Source: Bacillus australimaris
GTDB lineage: Bacteria; Bacillota; Bacilli; Bacillales; Bacillaceae
Direction of reading: 5' to 3'
Assembly (NCBI RefSeq): GCF_001307105.1
Contig: NZ_LGYN01000001.1
Coordinates: forward strand, 310,001 to 374,000
DNA length: 64,000 nucleotides
Positions 36,262 through 46,123 of this stretch are shown here, one piece after another. The translations under genes and the position numbers were made by a program. Below the pieces are notes generated by a model. The model was not told where the DNA came from and made no database searches. It worked only from the letters and a program-made list of their open reading frames with translations. The stretch's first letter is position 1. The number at the start of each line of letters is the position of its first letter.

Positions 36262-37722
36262 TTATTTTCTTTCATAAACGAGAACAGGGTTCCGAGCGGC
36301 CTTTGTTTCGTCCATTCGTTTCACAACCGTTGTATGCGGCGCTTCCTGTACCACTTCAGGATTCTCTTCTGCTTCTTTGGCAATTTGAATCATTGCTTCA
36401 ATGAATGCATCAAGCGTTTCTTTCGATTCTGTTTCAGTCGGTTCAATCATGATACATTCCTCTACATTAAGCGGGAAGTAGATTGTTGGCGGATGGTAGC
36501 CAAAATCAAGTAATCGTTTGGCAATATCCAGTGTCCGCACACCTAATTTTTTCTGACGTCTACCTGAAAGGACAAATTCATGCTTACAGTGACGATCAAA
36601 CGGCAAATCGTAATGAGCACTTAAGCGGCGCATCATATAGTTCGCATTTAACACCGCATTATCAGTTACAGCCTTTAAGCCGTCTGGTCCCATAGAGCGG
36701 ATATACGCATATGCTCTGACGTTGATGCCAAAGTTTCCGTAAAATGGCTTCACGCGTCCAATTGATTCTGGACGATCATCATCAAAGTAATAACGCCCTT
36801 CCTTCTTCACAAGCACCGGCTTTGGCAAGTAAGGAATCAAATCCTTTTTCACACCTACAGGACCTGAACCAGGACCTCCGCCTCCGTGTGGGCCTGTAAA
36901 GGTTTTATGAAGGTTCAAGTGAACGACATCAAACCCCATATCCCCCGGTCTTGCTCTGCTTAAAACGGCATTCAAGTTAGCTCCGTCATAATAAAGCTTA
37001 CCGCCAGCTCCGTGAACAATTTCCGCCATTTCTAAAATATTTTCTTCAAATAGCCCAAGTGTATTTGGATTTGTAAGCATTAAAGCAGCTGTTTCTTCAT
37101 TGACAACACGGCGTAAATCCTCTAAATCAACAAGCCCGTTTTCATCAGACGCAACCGTAATGGTTTCAAATCCAGCCACTGTCGCAGATGCCGGGTTCGT
37201 TCCATGAGCAGAATCAGGTACGATGACCTTCGTACGCTCATGATCTCCTCTTGCTTCATGGTACGCGCGGATCATCATAAGTCCCGTCCATTCGCCGTGT
37301 GCTCCTGCCGCAGGCTGCAAGGTCACAGCGTCCATTCCCGTAATTTCTTCTAGGTGATCACCTAGGTCATACAGCAATTCTAATGCCCCTTGCACAGTGT
37401 CTGCCTCCTGTAGCGGATGGACTTGCGAGAAGCCTGCAAGGCGTGCGACCTTTTCATTAATCTTCGGATTATATTTCATCGTACAAGAGCCAAGAGGGTA
37501 AAATCCGGAATCGACCCCATGATTGCGTCTTGATAATGCGGTATAATGACGCATGATATCAAGCTCAGAAACTTCAGGAAGCTCAGCATGCTCATGACGA
37601 ATGTACGTTTCATCAAATAAAGACGGGATCTCCTGTTCAGGTACATCTAAATCAGGCAGGCTGTACCCAATTCTTCCTACTTTGGATAATTCAAAAATAA
37701 GCGGCTGATCTTGTTTATTCAT
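36262..37722 (-). CDS. gcvPB: Glycine dehydrogenase (decarboxylating) subunit 2
   Basis: Half of the PLP-dependent P-protein of the glycine cleavage system. The 486 residues carry the PLP lysine in [20 protein letters not shown] and the conserved [20 protein letters not shown] and [11 protein letters not shown]. In Bacillus the P-protein is split in two, and this is the C-terminal half. It overlaps gcvPA by 8 bases and is last in gcvT-gcvPA-gcvPB. Confidence 0.97.
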   Translation of the reverse strand: MNKQDQPLIFELSKVGRIGYSLPDLDVPEQEIPSLFDETYIRHEHAELPEVSELDIMRHYTALSRRNHGVDSGFYPLGSCTMKYNPKINEKVARLAGFSQVHPLQEADTVQGALELLYDLGDHLEEITGMDAVTLQPAAGAHGEWTGLMMIRAYHEARGDHERTKVIVPDSAHGTNPASATVAGFETITVASDENGLVDLEDLRRVVNEETAALMLTNPNTLGLFEENILEMAEIVHGAGGKLYYDGANLNAVLSRARPGDMGFDVVHLNLHKTFTGPHGGGGPGSGPVGVKKDLIPYLPKPVLVKKEGRYYFDDDRPESIGRVKPFYGNFGINVRAYAYIRSMGPDGLKAVTDNAVLNANYMMRRLSAHYDLPFDRHCKHEFVLSGRRQKKLGVRTLDIAKRLLDFGYHPPTIYFPLNVEECIMIEPTETESKETLDAFIEAMIQIAKEAEENPEVVQEAPHTTVVKRMDETKAARNPVLVYERK

Positions 37723-39061
37723 GGCGATCCCCCAATTCCTTTATAAACGTATCAATTTCTTCCTTTGTTCTTAGCTCTGTCACAGCTACAAGCATGTGAT
37801 GCTGAAGCTCTGGATAGTCCAGCCCTAAGTCGTATCCACCGATGATTCCTTTTTCAAGCAATCGTTTATTGGCCTCTTTCACAGGCTCCTGTAACTTGAT
37901 CACAAATTCATTAAAATGGGCCCCTTCTACATCAGCCTTCAAACCATATTTTTCTGCCTGCGTTTTGGCATAGTGGGCTTTTTGTACGTTTTGATAGGCG
38001 ATCTCTTTGATACCTGCTTTTCCAAGTGCAGTCATGGCTACAGAAGCGGCTAACGCATTTAATGCTTGGTTTGAGCAAATATTTGACGTCGCTTTATCTC
38101 TTCGAATATGCTGCTCACGTGCTTGAAGGGTCAGCACAAATCCACGAACCCCATTTTCGTCCTCTGTCTGTCCGACTAAACGACCTGGCACTTTTCTCAT
38201 TAATTTTTTCGTCACGGCAAAATACCCGCAATGCGGTCCGCCAAAAGCTGCCGGAATACCGAACGGCTGTGCATCACCAACAACAATGTCTGCCCCAAGT
38301 TTTCCAGGTGGTGTTAATAGCCCGAGTGCGAGTGGATTACTAGAGACAATGAACAGGCTTTTTCCTTTATGTGCAATAGGTTCAATGTCTTTTAACGGCT
38401 CGACTACACCAAAGAAGCTTGGATATTGCACAAGAACTGCTGCAGTATCATCGCAGACAGCCTTTTCCAATGCAGCTAAATCGGTCTGCCCTTTTTTCGC
38501 AGGTACTTCAACAACTTCAATGTTTTGTCCTTTGGCGTATGTTTTCAGTACCGCTCTTGATTCAGGGTGAACCGTTTCAGAAACAACCACTTTTTTCTGC
38601 TTTGTGTGACCCGCAGCCAGCATCGCCGCTTCAGCTAGTGCCGTCCCGCCATCATACATCGAGGAGTTGGCAAGGTCCATACCAGTCAGCTCAGCAATCA
38701 TTGTTTGAAATTCAAAGATGGCTTGCAGTTCACCTTGGGATATCTCAGGCTGATAAGGAGTATACGCTGTATAAAATTCAGAACGCGAGATGACATGATC
38801 GACAATGACAGGCTGATAATGATCATATACACCTGCACCAAGAAACGATGCATAGGAAACTGTATCCTTATTTTTTGCAGCTAATCGGGACAATTCTCTT
38901 AGAAGCTCTGTTTCCGATGCGGCTTCTTTGATGTTGTATGCTCCTTTGAATCTGACCTTCTCTGGGATATCTGAAAAAAGCTCATCAATCGACTGAACGC
39001 CGATGACATCCAGCATATCTTTTTGATCTTGCTCTGTTTGCGGCAAATACCTATGCTTCAT
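37715..39061 (-). CDS. gcvPA: Glycine dehydrogenase (decarboxylating) subunit 1
   Basis: N-terminal half of the split P-protein, 448 residues. [20 protein letters not shown] at the start, [35 protein letters not shown] and [27 protein letters not shown] are typical. It lacks the PLP lysine, which is in GcvPB. GAGGGGGA precedes the ATG. It lies 16 bases after gcvT. Confidence 0.97.
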   Translation of the reverse strand: MKHRYLPQTEQDQKDMLDVIGVQSIDELFSDIPEKVRFKGAYNIKEAASETELLRELSRLAAKNKDTVSYASFLGAGVYDHYQPVIVDHVISRSEFYTAYTPYQPEISQGELQAIFEFQTMIAELTGMDLANSSMYDGGTALAEAAMLAAGHTKQKKVVVSETVHPESRAVLKTYAKGQNIEVVEVPAKKGQTDLAALEKAVCDDTAAVLVQYPSFFGVVEPLKDIEPIAHKGKSLFIVSSNPLALGLLTPPGKLGADIVVGDAQPFGIPAAFGGPHCGYFAVTKKLMRKVPGRLVGQTEDENGVRGFVLTLQAREQHIRRDKATSNICSNQALNALAASVAMTALGKAGIKEIAYQNVQKAHYAKTQAEKYGLKADVEGAHFNEFVIKLQEPVKEANKRLLEKGIIGGYDLGLDYPELQHHMLVAVTELRTKEEIDTFIKELGDRHE

Positions 39062-39077
39062 CCTCTATTCCCCCTCG

Positions 39078-40175
39078 TTATTTGGCTCTTTTATAAAATG
39101 GTGTTGCGACGATTTTGGCTTTTAGACGTTTTTTGCGAACTTGAACTTCCACCTCTGCCCCAAGCTTTGCCTCTGAGGATTCGATTAAAGCAAGCCCGAC
39201 ATTTTTCTTTAATGTTGGGGATTGTGTGCCCGTTGTAACAACCCCGATCTGCTTTTCTCCTGCAAAGACCGGATAGTCAGTACGCGGAATTCCTTTATCG
39301 ATCATTTCAATGCCGACAAGCTTTCGCTTCGGTCCCTCTTCTTTTTGTTTTTTGAGTGCGGCTTTTCCGATAAAATCAGCTTCTTTATCCGTTTTGACAG
39401 CAAAACCAATACCGCCTTCTAATGGAGAGATCTCCTTAGTCAGCTCCTGACCATAAAGCGGGAGTCTTGCTTCAAATCTCAAGGTGTCACGTGCACCGAG
39501 TCCGCACGGTATTAATCCTTTTGGCTGCCCTGCTTCTAATAAAGCTGACCAAAGATGGACGGCATCTTCTGACTGACAGTAGATTTCAAAACCGTCTTCT
39601 CCTGTGTAGCCTGTTCTGGAAACAAGCACTTCTTTATTTGCGATCACAGCTTTTGATAAAAACGTAAATGGCTTAAGGGATGTCACCTCTTCATCTGCCA
39701 CCTCTTTGATGATGTCAGCAGCGAGAGGTCCTTGAAACGCTAGCAAGGCGGTTTGATCGGACATATTTTTGATCAATACGTCATCTTCACCTTGATGCTT
39801 AAAGAGCCAATCCACGTCTTTTTCGATATTTGATGCATTGATGACAAGCAAATAGTCATTCTTTTCTTTTTGATAGACGAGCAGGTCATCTACCGTTCCG
39901 CCATCTTCATAACACATGGCTGTATATAGTGCCTTACCGTCTGTCAGCTTAGACACATCATTGGTTAATAACCTTTGTAAAAAAGGAAGGGCATCTTGAC
40001 CTTTAACCTCCACCTCACCCATGTGAGACACATCAAAAAGCCCAGCCTTTGTTCGAACAGCTTCATGTTCTTCTTTAATGGAAGAAAATTGGACAGGTAA
40101 TTCCCAGCCCCCGAAGTCAATGGTTTTTGCGCCAAACGTTTCATACGCATGAAAAAGCGGTGTTCGTTTCAACAT
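39078..40175 (-). CDS. gcvT: Aminomethyltransferase (glycine cleavage T-protein)
   Basis: Transfers the methylene group from aminomethyl-lipoyl GcvH to tetrahydrofolate, releasing ammonia. The 365 residues start [30 protein letters not shown] and include the folate-site Asp in [11 protein letters not shown] and [13 protein letters not shown] [15 protein letters not shown]. The frame opens TTG ATG; GGGGG is 9 bases from the ATG at 40175. First gene of the operon, under control of the tandem glycine riboswitch. Confidence 0.96.
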   Translation of the reverse strand: MLKRTPLFHAYETFGAKTIDFGGWELPVQFSSIKEEHEAVRTKAGLFDVSHMGEVEVKGQDALPFLQRLLTNDVSKLTDGKALYTAMCYEDGGTVDDLLVYQKEKNDYLLVINASNIEKDVDWLFKHQGEDDVLIKNMSDQTALLAFQGPLAADIIKEVADEEVTSLKPFTFLSKAVIANKEVLVSRTGYTGEDGFEIYCQSEDAVHLWSALLEAGQPKGLIPCGLGARDTLRFEARLPLYGQELTKEISPLEGGIGFAVKTDKEADFIGKAALKKQKEEGPKRKLVGIEMIDKGIPRTDYPVFAGEKQIGVVTTGTQSPTLKKNVGLALIESSEAKLGAEVEVQVRKKRLKAKIVATPFYKRAK

Positions 40176-40241
40176 CAATCGTTTCCCCCTTTTTTCTTAC
40201 AGTGCAGATGACAAGCTGAATTTTCAGAAAAAATCACAGCA

Positions 40242-40288
40242 AAAAAGGACAGAGCGCTCCCTTTTATCAAAAAGAAGTCTCTGTCCTT
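40242..40288 (-). terminator. Riboswitch-controlled terminator before gcvT
   Basis: Minus strand AAGGACAGAGAC pairs with GCTCTGTCCTTTTTT across an A-rich loop. The 5' arm overlaps the last bases of the second glycine aptamer (GGTGCAAGGACAGAG), so aptamer folding with glycine should free it and let RNA polymerase through. Confidence 0.85.
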
Positions 40289-40474
40289 GCACCTGAAAGT
40301 TTACAGCACAATATCATTGTGCGCTTTCCCCTTTGGTGGTTTGCTAAAACCCTTGAGCAAACACTCTCCAGAGTTGCGTCCGGTAAGAGTACTTTTGCCT
40401 GAGAGATTCACTGAATCCATTCAGCTTGCTCCTTCGGCGCCTGTCAGTGCAAAATAACCGCCAAGTCTCTCCCC
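40278..40474 (-). ncRNA. Tandem glycine riboswitch
   Basis: On the minus strand the first aptamer begins GGGGAGAGACTTGGCGG, with CGCCGAAGGAGCAA, then ATCTCTCAGGCAAAAGTAC and ACCGGACGCAACTCTGGAGAG. The second aptamer follows after a short linker with CACCAAAGGGGAAAGC and ACTTTCAGGTGCAAGGACAGAG. This is the standard two-aptamer glycine sensor; glycine binding turns on gcvT-gcvPA-gcvPB. The rest of the gap up to yqhH (40475-40734) must hold both promoters; I see no convincing -35/-10 pair. Confidence 0.95.
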
Positions 40475-40734
40475 ATACCATCATCCGCTCATATTCTTCA
40501 CATTTATTGGACATACTATCAAAATGGGTGACTTATTCTCTAGATCACTTACCAACATCCTACCACTAGAAATGGATGAAGAGCAACATAAAAATCATTA
40601 ACATTTTTAAAATAATCTTTCAATATCGTTCGCTTTTATTCATATATCTAGTCTTTTAAAGACCTATAAAAAAATGAAGCGTTTGAAAACAGAACAATTT
40701 CATTAGAACCCTACTAGAAAGGCAGGCGGTCACA

Positions 40735-42405
40735 TTGAATATTCAAACGATTTTTGATCAGGAATGGGCAAGTGAATTTCAGCAGCGGCTTTCTGCAGAC
40801 GGCCCTTGGGCGAACTGGGATATGTATCGTTTAGCGGCGCAGGTTCAAAACATCACAGCCATTGATTCATTTGAAGGGCTGCAAGCTCCCGCGCACCTAC
40901 CTGCATTCACGCCTTTAAAGCACCAGCTCGAAGTAGCCAGAAGAGTCGTAGAAGAGATGAATGGGAAAGCCATTCTGGCTGATGAAGTGGGACTTGGGAA
41001 AACCGTAGAAGCAGGACTCATAATGAAAGAATACATGATTCGTGGACTTGCCAAAAAGATTCTCATTCTCGTCCCTGCCTCCCTTGTGTCTCAGTGGGTA
41101 CAGGAGCTGCGGACGAAATTTTATATTGATGCTGTTGAACAAAAAAAGAGCTATGTGTGGGAGCAATGTGACGTTGTCGTTTCCTCCATTGATACAGCCA
41201 AAAGACAGCCGCATCGAGACACGATTTTATCGATTGCCTACGATATGGTTATTATCGATGAAGCACACAAACTGAAAAACAATAAAACGAAAAACTATGA
41301 ATTTGTGAGAAACCTGAATAAGAAGTTCTGTCTGCTGCTGACAGCGACACCTATTCAAAACCGAATCGGGGAAATATTTAATCTCGTTTCCCTTCTGAAG
41401 CCAGGCCACCTGGGAAATGAACATCAGTTTAAAGATGCCTTTGCCAAAAAAGACTTGCAGCTTGAAGACCATGATCGATTAAAACAGCTAGTCAATAAAG
41501 TCATGATTCGTAACCGAAGAGAGGACACTGGCATCGAGTGGACAAAACGGCATGTCAAAACAATTTCCATTGATTTCTCTCCAACAGAACAAGCATTGTA
41601 TGATGAAATCTGCAAGCTGAAAGAGAATCCGTCTTATACAAAGCACATGTTTTCCATTATGACCTTAGAACGAGAATGCTGTTCCAGCCGTGAGGCGGTG
41701 TATATGACAATTAAAAAAATGCAAGAAGAAGAAAAACATATTCTAGGATCTTCTGCTATAGCGCAAATCATGGAGAAAATCAACCAAGTTGAGCAAAACT
41801 CTAAGGCGCTTGAAGTGGTGAAGCTCATTCAGCAGTTAAATGAAAAGGTCATTATTTTCACCGAATACCGCGCGACACAAATTTATTTACAATGGTTTCT
41901 TCAGCAAAATGGCATCAGCTCCGTTCCTTTTCGGGGCGGCTTTAAGCGGGGCAAAAAAGATTGGATGAAAGATTTATTTAGAGAACGGGCGCAAGTGTTA
42001 ATAGCGACAGAAGCTGGCGGCGAAGGAATTAACCTTCAGTTTTGTAACCAAATCATCAACTATGATCTTCCCTGGAACCCGATGCGTTTAGAACAGAGAA
42101 TTGGACGTATCCACCGTCTTGGCCAAGAGCGGGATGTCCACATTTACAATATGGCAACGAACGGAACCGTTGAGGAACATATTTTAAAGCTTTTATATGA
42201 AAAAATTCAGCTGTTTGAAAACGTCATAGGCGATTTAGATGATATTTTAACAAAGATTGATATAAATGATGCCGAAACAGAATTGCATCAGATTCTCTTC
42301 CAGCATGAATCGGATGGAGACATGAAAAAGAAATTAACCCAGTTTGCTTCTTATTTAACAGAAGCTCAGACACCACTTTTAGAAAAAAGACAGCAAGGCT
42401 CATAA
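40735..42405 (+). CDS. yqhH: SNF2-family DNA/RNA translocase YqhH
   Basis: A 556-residue superfamily 2 ATPase of the SNF2/RapA (HepA) type. Walker A is ILADEVGLGKTVEAGLIM (about 85-102), DEAH is VIIDEAHKLKN (about 175), motif III is LLLTATPIQNRIGEIFNLV, and the C-terminal helicase motifs are IIFTEYRATQIYL, LIATEAGGEGINLQF and NPMRLEQRIGRIHRLGQ. Its action on DNA or RNA polymerase is unknown. Start is TTG at 40735 with AAAGGCAGGCGG upstream. Coupled to yqhG, 14 bases later. Confidence 0.9.
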   Translation: MNIQTIFDQEWASEFQQRLSADGPWANWDMYRLAAQVQNITAIDSFEGLQAPAHLPAFTPLKHQLEVARRVVEEMNGKAILADEVGLGKTVEAGLIMKEYMIRGLAKKILILVPASLVSQWVQELRTKFYIDAVEQKKSYVWEQCDVVVSSIDTAKRQPHRDTILSIAYDMVIIDEAHKLKNNKTKNYEFVRNLNKKFCLLLTATPIQNRIGEIFNLVSLLKPGHLGNEHQFKDAFAKKDLQLEDHDRLKQLVNKVMIRNRREDTGIEWTKRHVKTISIDFSPTEQALYDEICKLKENPSYTKHMFSIMTLERECCSSREAVYMTIKKMQEEEKHILGSSAIAQIMEKINQVEQNSKALEVVKLIQQLNEKVIIFTEYRATQIYLQWFLQQNGISSVPFRGGFKRGKKDWMKDLFRERAQVLIATEAGGEGINLQFCNQIINYDLPWNPMRLEQRIGRIHRLGQERDVHIYNMATNGTVEEHILKLLYEKIQLFENVIGDLDDILTKIDINDAETELHQILFQHESDGDMKKKLTQFASYLTEAQTPLLEKRQQGS

Positions 42406-42419
42406 AGGAGAGTTGATCA

Positions 42420-43217
42420 ATGGAGCAGCATGACATTCACACCTTTCTTCTCCGTTTCTTCCAGGCGAATCAATGCAGCATATTAGAAGAAAGTGCAGGA
42501 CATATGACCGTACAGCTGACAACTGAAATGGATAAATTGATTATGAACCGCCCTTTTTACTGGCACTGGCTTGAAAAAACTGGCGGTATCCCTGAACCGC
42601 GGCAACTGACTTTCATCACAGATCAAAAAAAAGCTGGTGATGCGGCCAGTGGTGAATTTATTCACTTCGGCTCCCCTCGATTATTTCAAATATTTGAGGC
42701 AGTCAAACAACAGGGCCGTTTTATCCGGCTTTATGAACGAGTCAGCCCGCTCACAAACAACCAAATCGCACTTGAGCCGTGGCTGGGTCTCAATGTAAAA
42801 ATTTCTTACCTTGCAGATCGGAAAAAGGATAAGCTTTTATCACTAGGCCTTCACCTCATACGCGGAGAAGTCATTGAACAATTTCAAGAAAAGCTGGAAA
42901 CTCGTGAGCTGTCGTCTCAAATTCCCGATTATTGCTTTACGATGAGTACAATGATTAAACCAGAAAGCGGAGTCAAACGGCTCTATAGCCTAATGGAGCG
43001 TTATGCCTATGAGGAACCGAACGATTGGGCAGTGAGAGCTGTTCAAAAATGGAAAGAAGACTCCGAACTTTTAAACCAATTTTATGAAGGGACTTCAGAC
43101 ACATCTGTAGAATATGAAATAGAAAGACAAGCACTCAAAACTTTATACGAACCAAAAATCAGTCTTACGATTGAAAATGGGGGTCTTTTTTACTTACAGC
43201 AAAAAAGAGGAGGTTGA
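42420..43217 (+). CDS. yqhG: Conserved protein YqhG, partner of YqhH
   Basis: A 265-residue soluble protein that I recognise only as YqhG, conserved next to the YqhH helicase. It starts MEQHDIHTFLLRFFQANQCS and contains MNRPFYWHWLEKTGGIPEPRQLTFITDQ and EFIHFGSPRLFQIFEAVKQQ. No membrane segment or known catalytic motif is visible. AAAGGAG is 10 bases from the ATG. Being always paired with the helicase, it may regulate or target it, which is inference. Confidence 0.85.
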   Translation: MEQHDIHTFLLRFFQANQCSILEESAGHMTVQLTTEMDKLIMNRPFYWHWLEKTGGIPEPRQLTFITDQKKAGDAASGEFIHFGSPRLFQIFEAVKQQGRFIRLYERVSPLTNNQIALEPWLGLNVKISYLADRKKDKLLSLGLHLIRGEVIEQFQEKLETRELSSQIPDYCFTMSTMIKPESGVKRLYSLMERYAYEEPNDWAVRAVQKWKEDSELLNQFYEGTSDTSVEYEIERQALKTLYEPKISLTIENGGLFYLQQKRGG

Positions 43218-43397
43218 CTCATGGTCCCTCCCTTTTATGTGACATACAATTTTCGATCAGTCTAAAGCACAGTTTGTCTGTTTGTATTGGGCGGAAACAT
43301 GACGCAAGCAAACTATGAGGTCTTACCACCTTTGTCTTTCCATTTCATGCGTTAAGTGCCTGAAATACATCATTCAGTATTTTAGGAGGGTATTTGT

Positions 43398-43562
43398 ATG
43401 GAAAAGAAAACGAACAAATTAGACAGTGAATGGGTTCAATTATTACGCAAAGCCCGCAATGCAGGACTAACAGTCGAAGAAGTCCGTCAATTCCTCAAAT
43501 CAAATGAAAAGTCCTCTGAGTCAACCCCTCTGGTAAGAAGTCATTCTATCAAACCTTTCTGA
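43398..43562 (+). CDS. sinI: Anti-repressor SinI
   Basis: A 54-residue antagonist of SinR. LDSEWVQLLRKARNAGLTVEEVRQFLKS is the dimerisation helix pair that replaces the matching C-terminal helices of SinR (LDSEWEKLVRDAMTSGVSKKQFREFLDY), which shows how it works. The GGAGGG ribosome binding site is 7 bases before the ATG at 43398. The 180 bases upstream should hold the Spo0A~P-activated P1 promoter; I see only poor 0A box matches there. It lies 33 bases before sinR. Confidence 0.96.
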   Translation: MEKKTNKLDSEWVQLLRKARNAGLTVEEVRQFLKSNEKSSESTPLVRSHSIKPF

Positions 43563-43565
43563 ATG

Positions 43566-43574
43566 TGCTATAAT
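43566..43574 (+). promoter_or_regulatory. Promoter of sinR (constitutive P3 type)
   Basis: TGCTATAAT, an extended -10 element just after the sinI stop, placing the start point about 10 bases before the sinR ribosome binding site. The -35 region lies within the end of sinI. Confidence 0.6.
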
Positions 43575-43595
43575 ATCGAAAGGAAGGTGATGACA

Positions 43596-43931
43596 TTGAT
43601 TGGCCAGCGTATTAAACAATACCGCAATGAAAAAGGCTACTCACTATCAGAACTGGCCGAAAAGGCTGGGGTAGCGAAGTCTTATTTAAGCTCAATAGAA
43701 AGAAACTTGCAAACAAACCCCTCCATTCAATTTCTTGAAAAAGTCTCCGCTGTTCTGGACGTCTCGGTTCATACACTTTTAAACGAAAAAGATGAAACCG
43801 AATACGATGGTCAATTAGATAGTGAATGGGAAAAACTAGTTCGAGATGCAATGACATCAGGGGTTTCGAAAAAGCAATTTCGTGAATTTTTAGATTATCA
43901 AATCTGGAAAAAAAAGCAAGAAGAGGAGTAA
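43596..43931 (+). CDS. sinR: Biofilm and competence repressor SinR
   Basis: Tetrameric repressor of matrix genes. The 111 residues have an N-terminal helix-turn-helix (IGQRIKQYRNEKGYSLSELA, AGVAKSYLSSIERNLQTNPS) nearly identical to B. subtilis SinR, and C-terminal helices for multimerisation and SinI binding (YDGQLDSEWEKLVRDAMTSG, KKQFREFLDYQIW). The start is TTG at 43596, with GGAAGGTGATGACA upstream; the frame is open earlier but family comparison supports the TTG. Confidence 0.98.
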   Translation: MIGQRIKQYRNEKGYSLSELAEKAGVAKSYLSSIERNLQTNPSIQFLEKVSAVLDVSVHTLLNEKDETEYDGQLDSEWEKLVRDAMTSGVSKKQFREFLDYQIWKKKQEEE

Positions 43932-43981
43932 AGCGCACGTTTTAGCGCATACTCCTCCAATTGCTATGCAGACCTTGATAT

Positions 43982-44008
43982 CAGTCTAAAGACTGTCTTT
44001 ATTTTTTA
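43982..44008 (+). terminator. Terminator after sinR
   Basis: CAGTC TAAA GACTG followed by TCTTTATTTTTT. The T-tract overlaps the 3' end of the convergent tasA. Confidence 0.65.
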
Positions 44009-44799
44009 TCTTCGCTGTGTGCTTTTTCGTTTTCTTTCACGTAGCCTTTTTCATCCGTATGCTTATTTGGATTGATCGTTAAACCATTCCACTGAGTCGC
44101 TTCGAAGGAAAGATCAATTTGAATCGCATCGCCTTGGTATTTATTTTGGATATATTGACCCGCTTTATCCTTCGTTTGGTCATTAACAAATTCAATGGTC
44201 ATTTCCATTTTATCGTAATCAAACGGATTCTTTGGAATGCCGTCATACTCTGGAGCCACTGTTCCATCAACAGTTGCTACATTAATTTTTCCACTTTCAT
44301 GTAAAAACTTCTCATCGACGGCATGACGAAGCTTATCAAATGCGGTCTGATCCTGTTTTGACGTTAATTGATGCAAGTCAAGCAGGTTTGCATCGTCTAA
44401 AATAATATTTTTTGGATAACCATTTCCACCTTCGGCTCCAACCGTCAGAACACTTACCTGAAATTGACTGAGAAATTCTTCAGCTGTATTATTACCGCCA
44501 TTCTTTGCGGAACTTCCATCTGTAAACTGGCTATAATCAAGACTCATCAGCACTTGATTTATCGCAAGTGACCCCTTATTTTCAAAATGAAATTCTTTTT
44601 TGATTCGATCTCCAGGTTTTAAGTTCGCAAGGTTGATGGCGCCAGAGTTCTCTTTAGCAGATAAATCCAGCTCTCCTGTCGAGTAGACCGCGTTTGCCTT
44701 TTCAATATCATTAAACGCCGCCCATGTTCCCCCGCCGATTAATGCAAGACCTAAAGCCCCTGATAAAACACCTAAACGAATTGATTTTTTCATTGCCAT
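43999..44799 (-). CDS. tasA: Matrix fibre protein TasA
   Basis: Major protein fibre of the biofilm matrix. The 266 residues begin with a signal peptide (MAMKKSIRLGVLSGALGLALIGGGTWA) processed by SipW, the mature protein starting near AFNDIEKANA. Conserved parts are LDLSAKENSGAINLANLKPG, EGGNGYPKNIILDDANLLDL, NVATVDGTVAPEYDG and FEATQWNGLTI; the end KENEKAHSEDKK is almost as in B. subtilis. GGGGG is 7 bases from the ATG. Last gene of tapA-sipW-tasA. Confidence 0.97.
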   Translation of the reverse strand: MAMKKSIRLGVLSGALGLALIGGGTWAAFNDIEKANAVYSTGELDLSAKENSGAINLANLKPGDRIKKEFHFENKGSLAINQVLMSLDYSQFTDGSSAKNGGNNTAEEFLSQFQVSVLTVGAEGGNGYPKNIILDDANLLDLHQLTSKQDQTAFDKLRHAVDEKFLHESGKINVATVDGTVAPEYDGIPKNPFDYDKMEMTIEFVNDQTKDKAGQYIQNKYQGDAIQIDLSFEATQWNGLTINPNKHTDEKGYVKENEKAHSEDKK

Positions 44800-44856
44800 G
44801 AATAAACCCCCTAATAAATTGTTTTATTGAAACCTAATTAGGTTACAAACGAGAAT

Positions 44857-45429
44857 TTAAGCTTGTTCCTCTGACATATGTAAATCAGCTTTGTGTCTAC
44901 GATGTTTTGCTGCGCCCACAAAATGAATTGTTGAATAAACGAGCAGCATCACACCTGGTATAATGAGCAGCAAAGCTGTTCCTGCTGATGTCCCTGCATA
45001 CGAAAGAAGCTTTCCTGCATAAGGGATGTTCACTCCCATATACTGCGCAGTCACTTGATCCGCTTTTACGAGCGTACCGTCCTGATACATATTGTGGTCA
45101 CCCTTGGTCTCAAAAGCTTTATTTGCTCCCTTTCCTTTTACTCCAATAATGCGGTGGGTCACAAAGGACTGTTCCTGCTTCGTTTGAAACGTGATAATAT
45201 CACCTTTTTTGAGCTTCTCAGGCGAGGCCACCTGCTTTACGACAATCAGTGACCCAGCTGAAAATTCTGGTTCCATCGATCCAGATAATACTTCCTTCAA
45301 TTGATAACCGAAAATTTGAGGATCTCCTCCTGTTGTTCTCGATGACAACACGACAATAATACAGGCAATCATCATCGTGAACACCAACACATAAAGAATA
45401 CTCCCAGACATTTTCATCCATTTTTTCAT
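44857..45429 (-). CDS. sipW: Type I signal peptidase SipW (ER type)
   Basis: Membrane signal peptidase that processes TapA and TasA. The 190 residues have an N-terminal membrane helix, the catalytic Ser in LKEVLSGSMEPEFSAGSLIVV, and, as in eukaryotic-type enzymes, a His rather than Lys in VTHRIIGVKGKG; a second membrane helix (about 148-168) ends the protein. GGGGAG is 7 bases from the ATG. Between tapA and tasA. Confidence 0.97.
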   Translation of the reverse strand: MKKWMKMSGSILYVLVFTMMIACIIVVLSSRTTGGDPQIFGYQLKEVLSGSMEPEFSAGSLIVVKQVASPEKLKKGDIITFQTKQEQSFVTHRIIGVKGKGANKAFETKGDHNMYQDGTLVKADQVTAQYMGVNIPYAGKLLSYAGTSAGTALLLIIPGVMLLVYSTIHFVGAAKHRRHKADLHMSEEQA

Positions 45430-45478
45430 GACTATTCTCCCCTTCGCCTATCATTTTTTCATCCAAAAGACGCTCTAT

Positions 45479-46006
45479 TTAGGACGCCTTTTCTTCACAC
45501 TTTGAGAGCTGCATCTGTTTAGACCAAAAGTAAGACTTATCAGATGCGCCAAATCCTTCAGGATAATAGATTTTAAAAGCATAGATTCCATTTGTTTTTG
45601 CTTTATCTGTCGTGACAGTTGTCGTTTCTTTCGACAAGAGGGACTGTATAGAGCCCTTTTCAAGAACATGACCATCTTGTAACGGCTTCTGATCACTTTC
45701 CAATTTATGTAATTCCCACTTCCATTCAGAGTGCGCGATAGGCTGTCCACTATTTTTTAGTGTCATGCTTAGCCTTTGAGGTGCGCAAACTGTTCCTTTG
45801 ATTATCGTTTGATCGATGAGATCTAATTGACTTCGATCCCATTTTAGAGGCTGACAATGCTTGTCTGTCTGTTCAAATTGAGTACATGTTCTCATGACAA
45901 AGTTTGTGTGCTCAACATCGTTAAAAGAGGCGTTCGTCGGTGTCATGAGCAAAGACGTCAAAAGCAAACAAATGGTACAAAAGAGTACAAAGAGCGGCTG
46001 TTTCAT
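45479..46006 (-). CDS. tapA: TasA anchoring/assembly protein TapA, short form
   Basis: Accessory protein that helps nucleate TasA fibres. About 175 residues: a hydrophobic signal region (LFVLFCTICLLLTSLLMTP) with SipW-type cleavage near ASFNDVEH, then the TapA core with the paired Cys regions TCTQFEQTDKHCQPLKW and KGTVCAPQRLSM, WKWELHKLE, GIYAFKIYYPEG and a final Cys. B. subtilis TapA has 253 residues; this one stops at LSKCEEKAS and lacks the Lys/Glu-rich tail. The frame opens at TTG 46018; ATG 46006 with AAGGG upstream is likelier. SinR-type palindromes precede it. Confidence 0.9.
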   Translation of the reverse strand: MKQPLFVLFCTICLLLTSLLMTPTNASFNDVEHTNFVMRTCTQFEQTDKHCQPLKWDRSQLDLIDQTIIKGTVCAPQRLSMTLKNSGQPIAHSEWKWELHKLESDQKPLQDGHVLEKGSIQSLLSKETTTVTTDKAKTNGIYAFKIYYPEGFGASDKSYFWSKQMQLSKCEEKAS

Positions 46007-46032
46007 TAATCCCTTCAACTCCTTGAACAGTT

Positions 46033-46048
46033 GTTCTTTAAAAAGAAC
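46033..46048. promoter_or_regulatory. SinR operator 1 upstream of tapA
   Basis: GTTCTTTAAAAAGAAC, a perfect inverted pair of the SinR heptamer GTTCTTT, about 27 bases upstream of the tapA start. It lies downstream of a likely -10 TATACT (minus strand, near 46063). Confidence 0.8.
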
Positions 46049-46107
46049 GATTACATACAGTATAAGGAAATACCTATAAAACCCAAAACGCCAAATTAGT
46101 CCAATTT

Positions 46108-46123
46108 GTTCTTAAACAAGAAC
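46108..46123. promoter_or_regulatory. SinR operator 2 upstream of tapA
   Basis: GTTCTTAAACAAGAAC, a second inverted pair close to the SinR consensus, about 60 bases further upstream. Two palindromes would let a SinR tetramer bridge the promoter. The remaining bases up to yqzG (46124-46258) are AT-rich, with no further motif I can support. Confidence 0.7.

Noticed and set aside
43218-43397. Clear 0A boxes before sinI
   Set aside because: Only partial matches such as TTCGATC and TTTGTCTG were found; regulation by Spo0A is expected from B. subtilis but not shown by the sequence.
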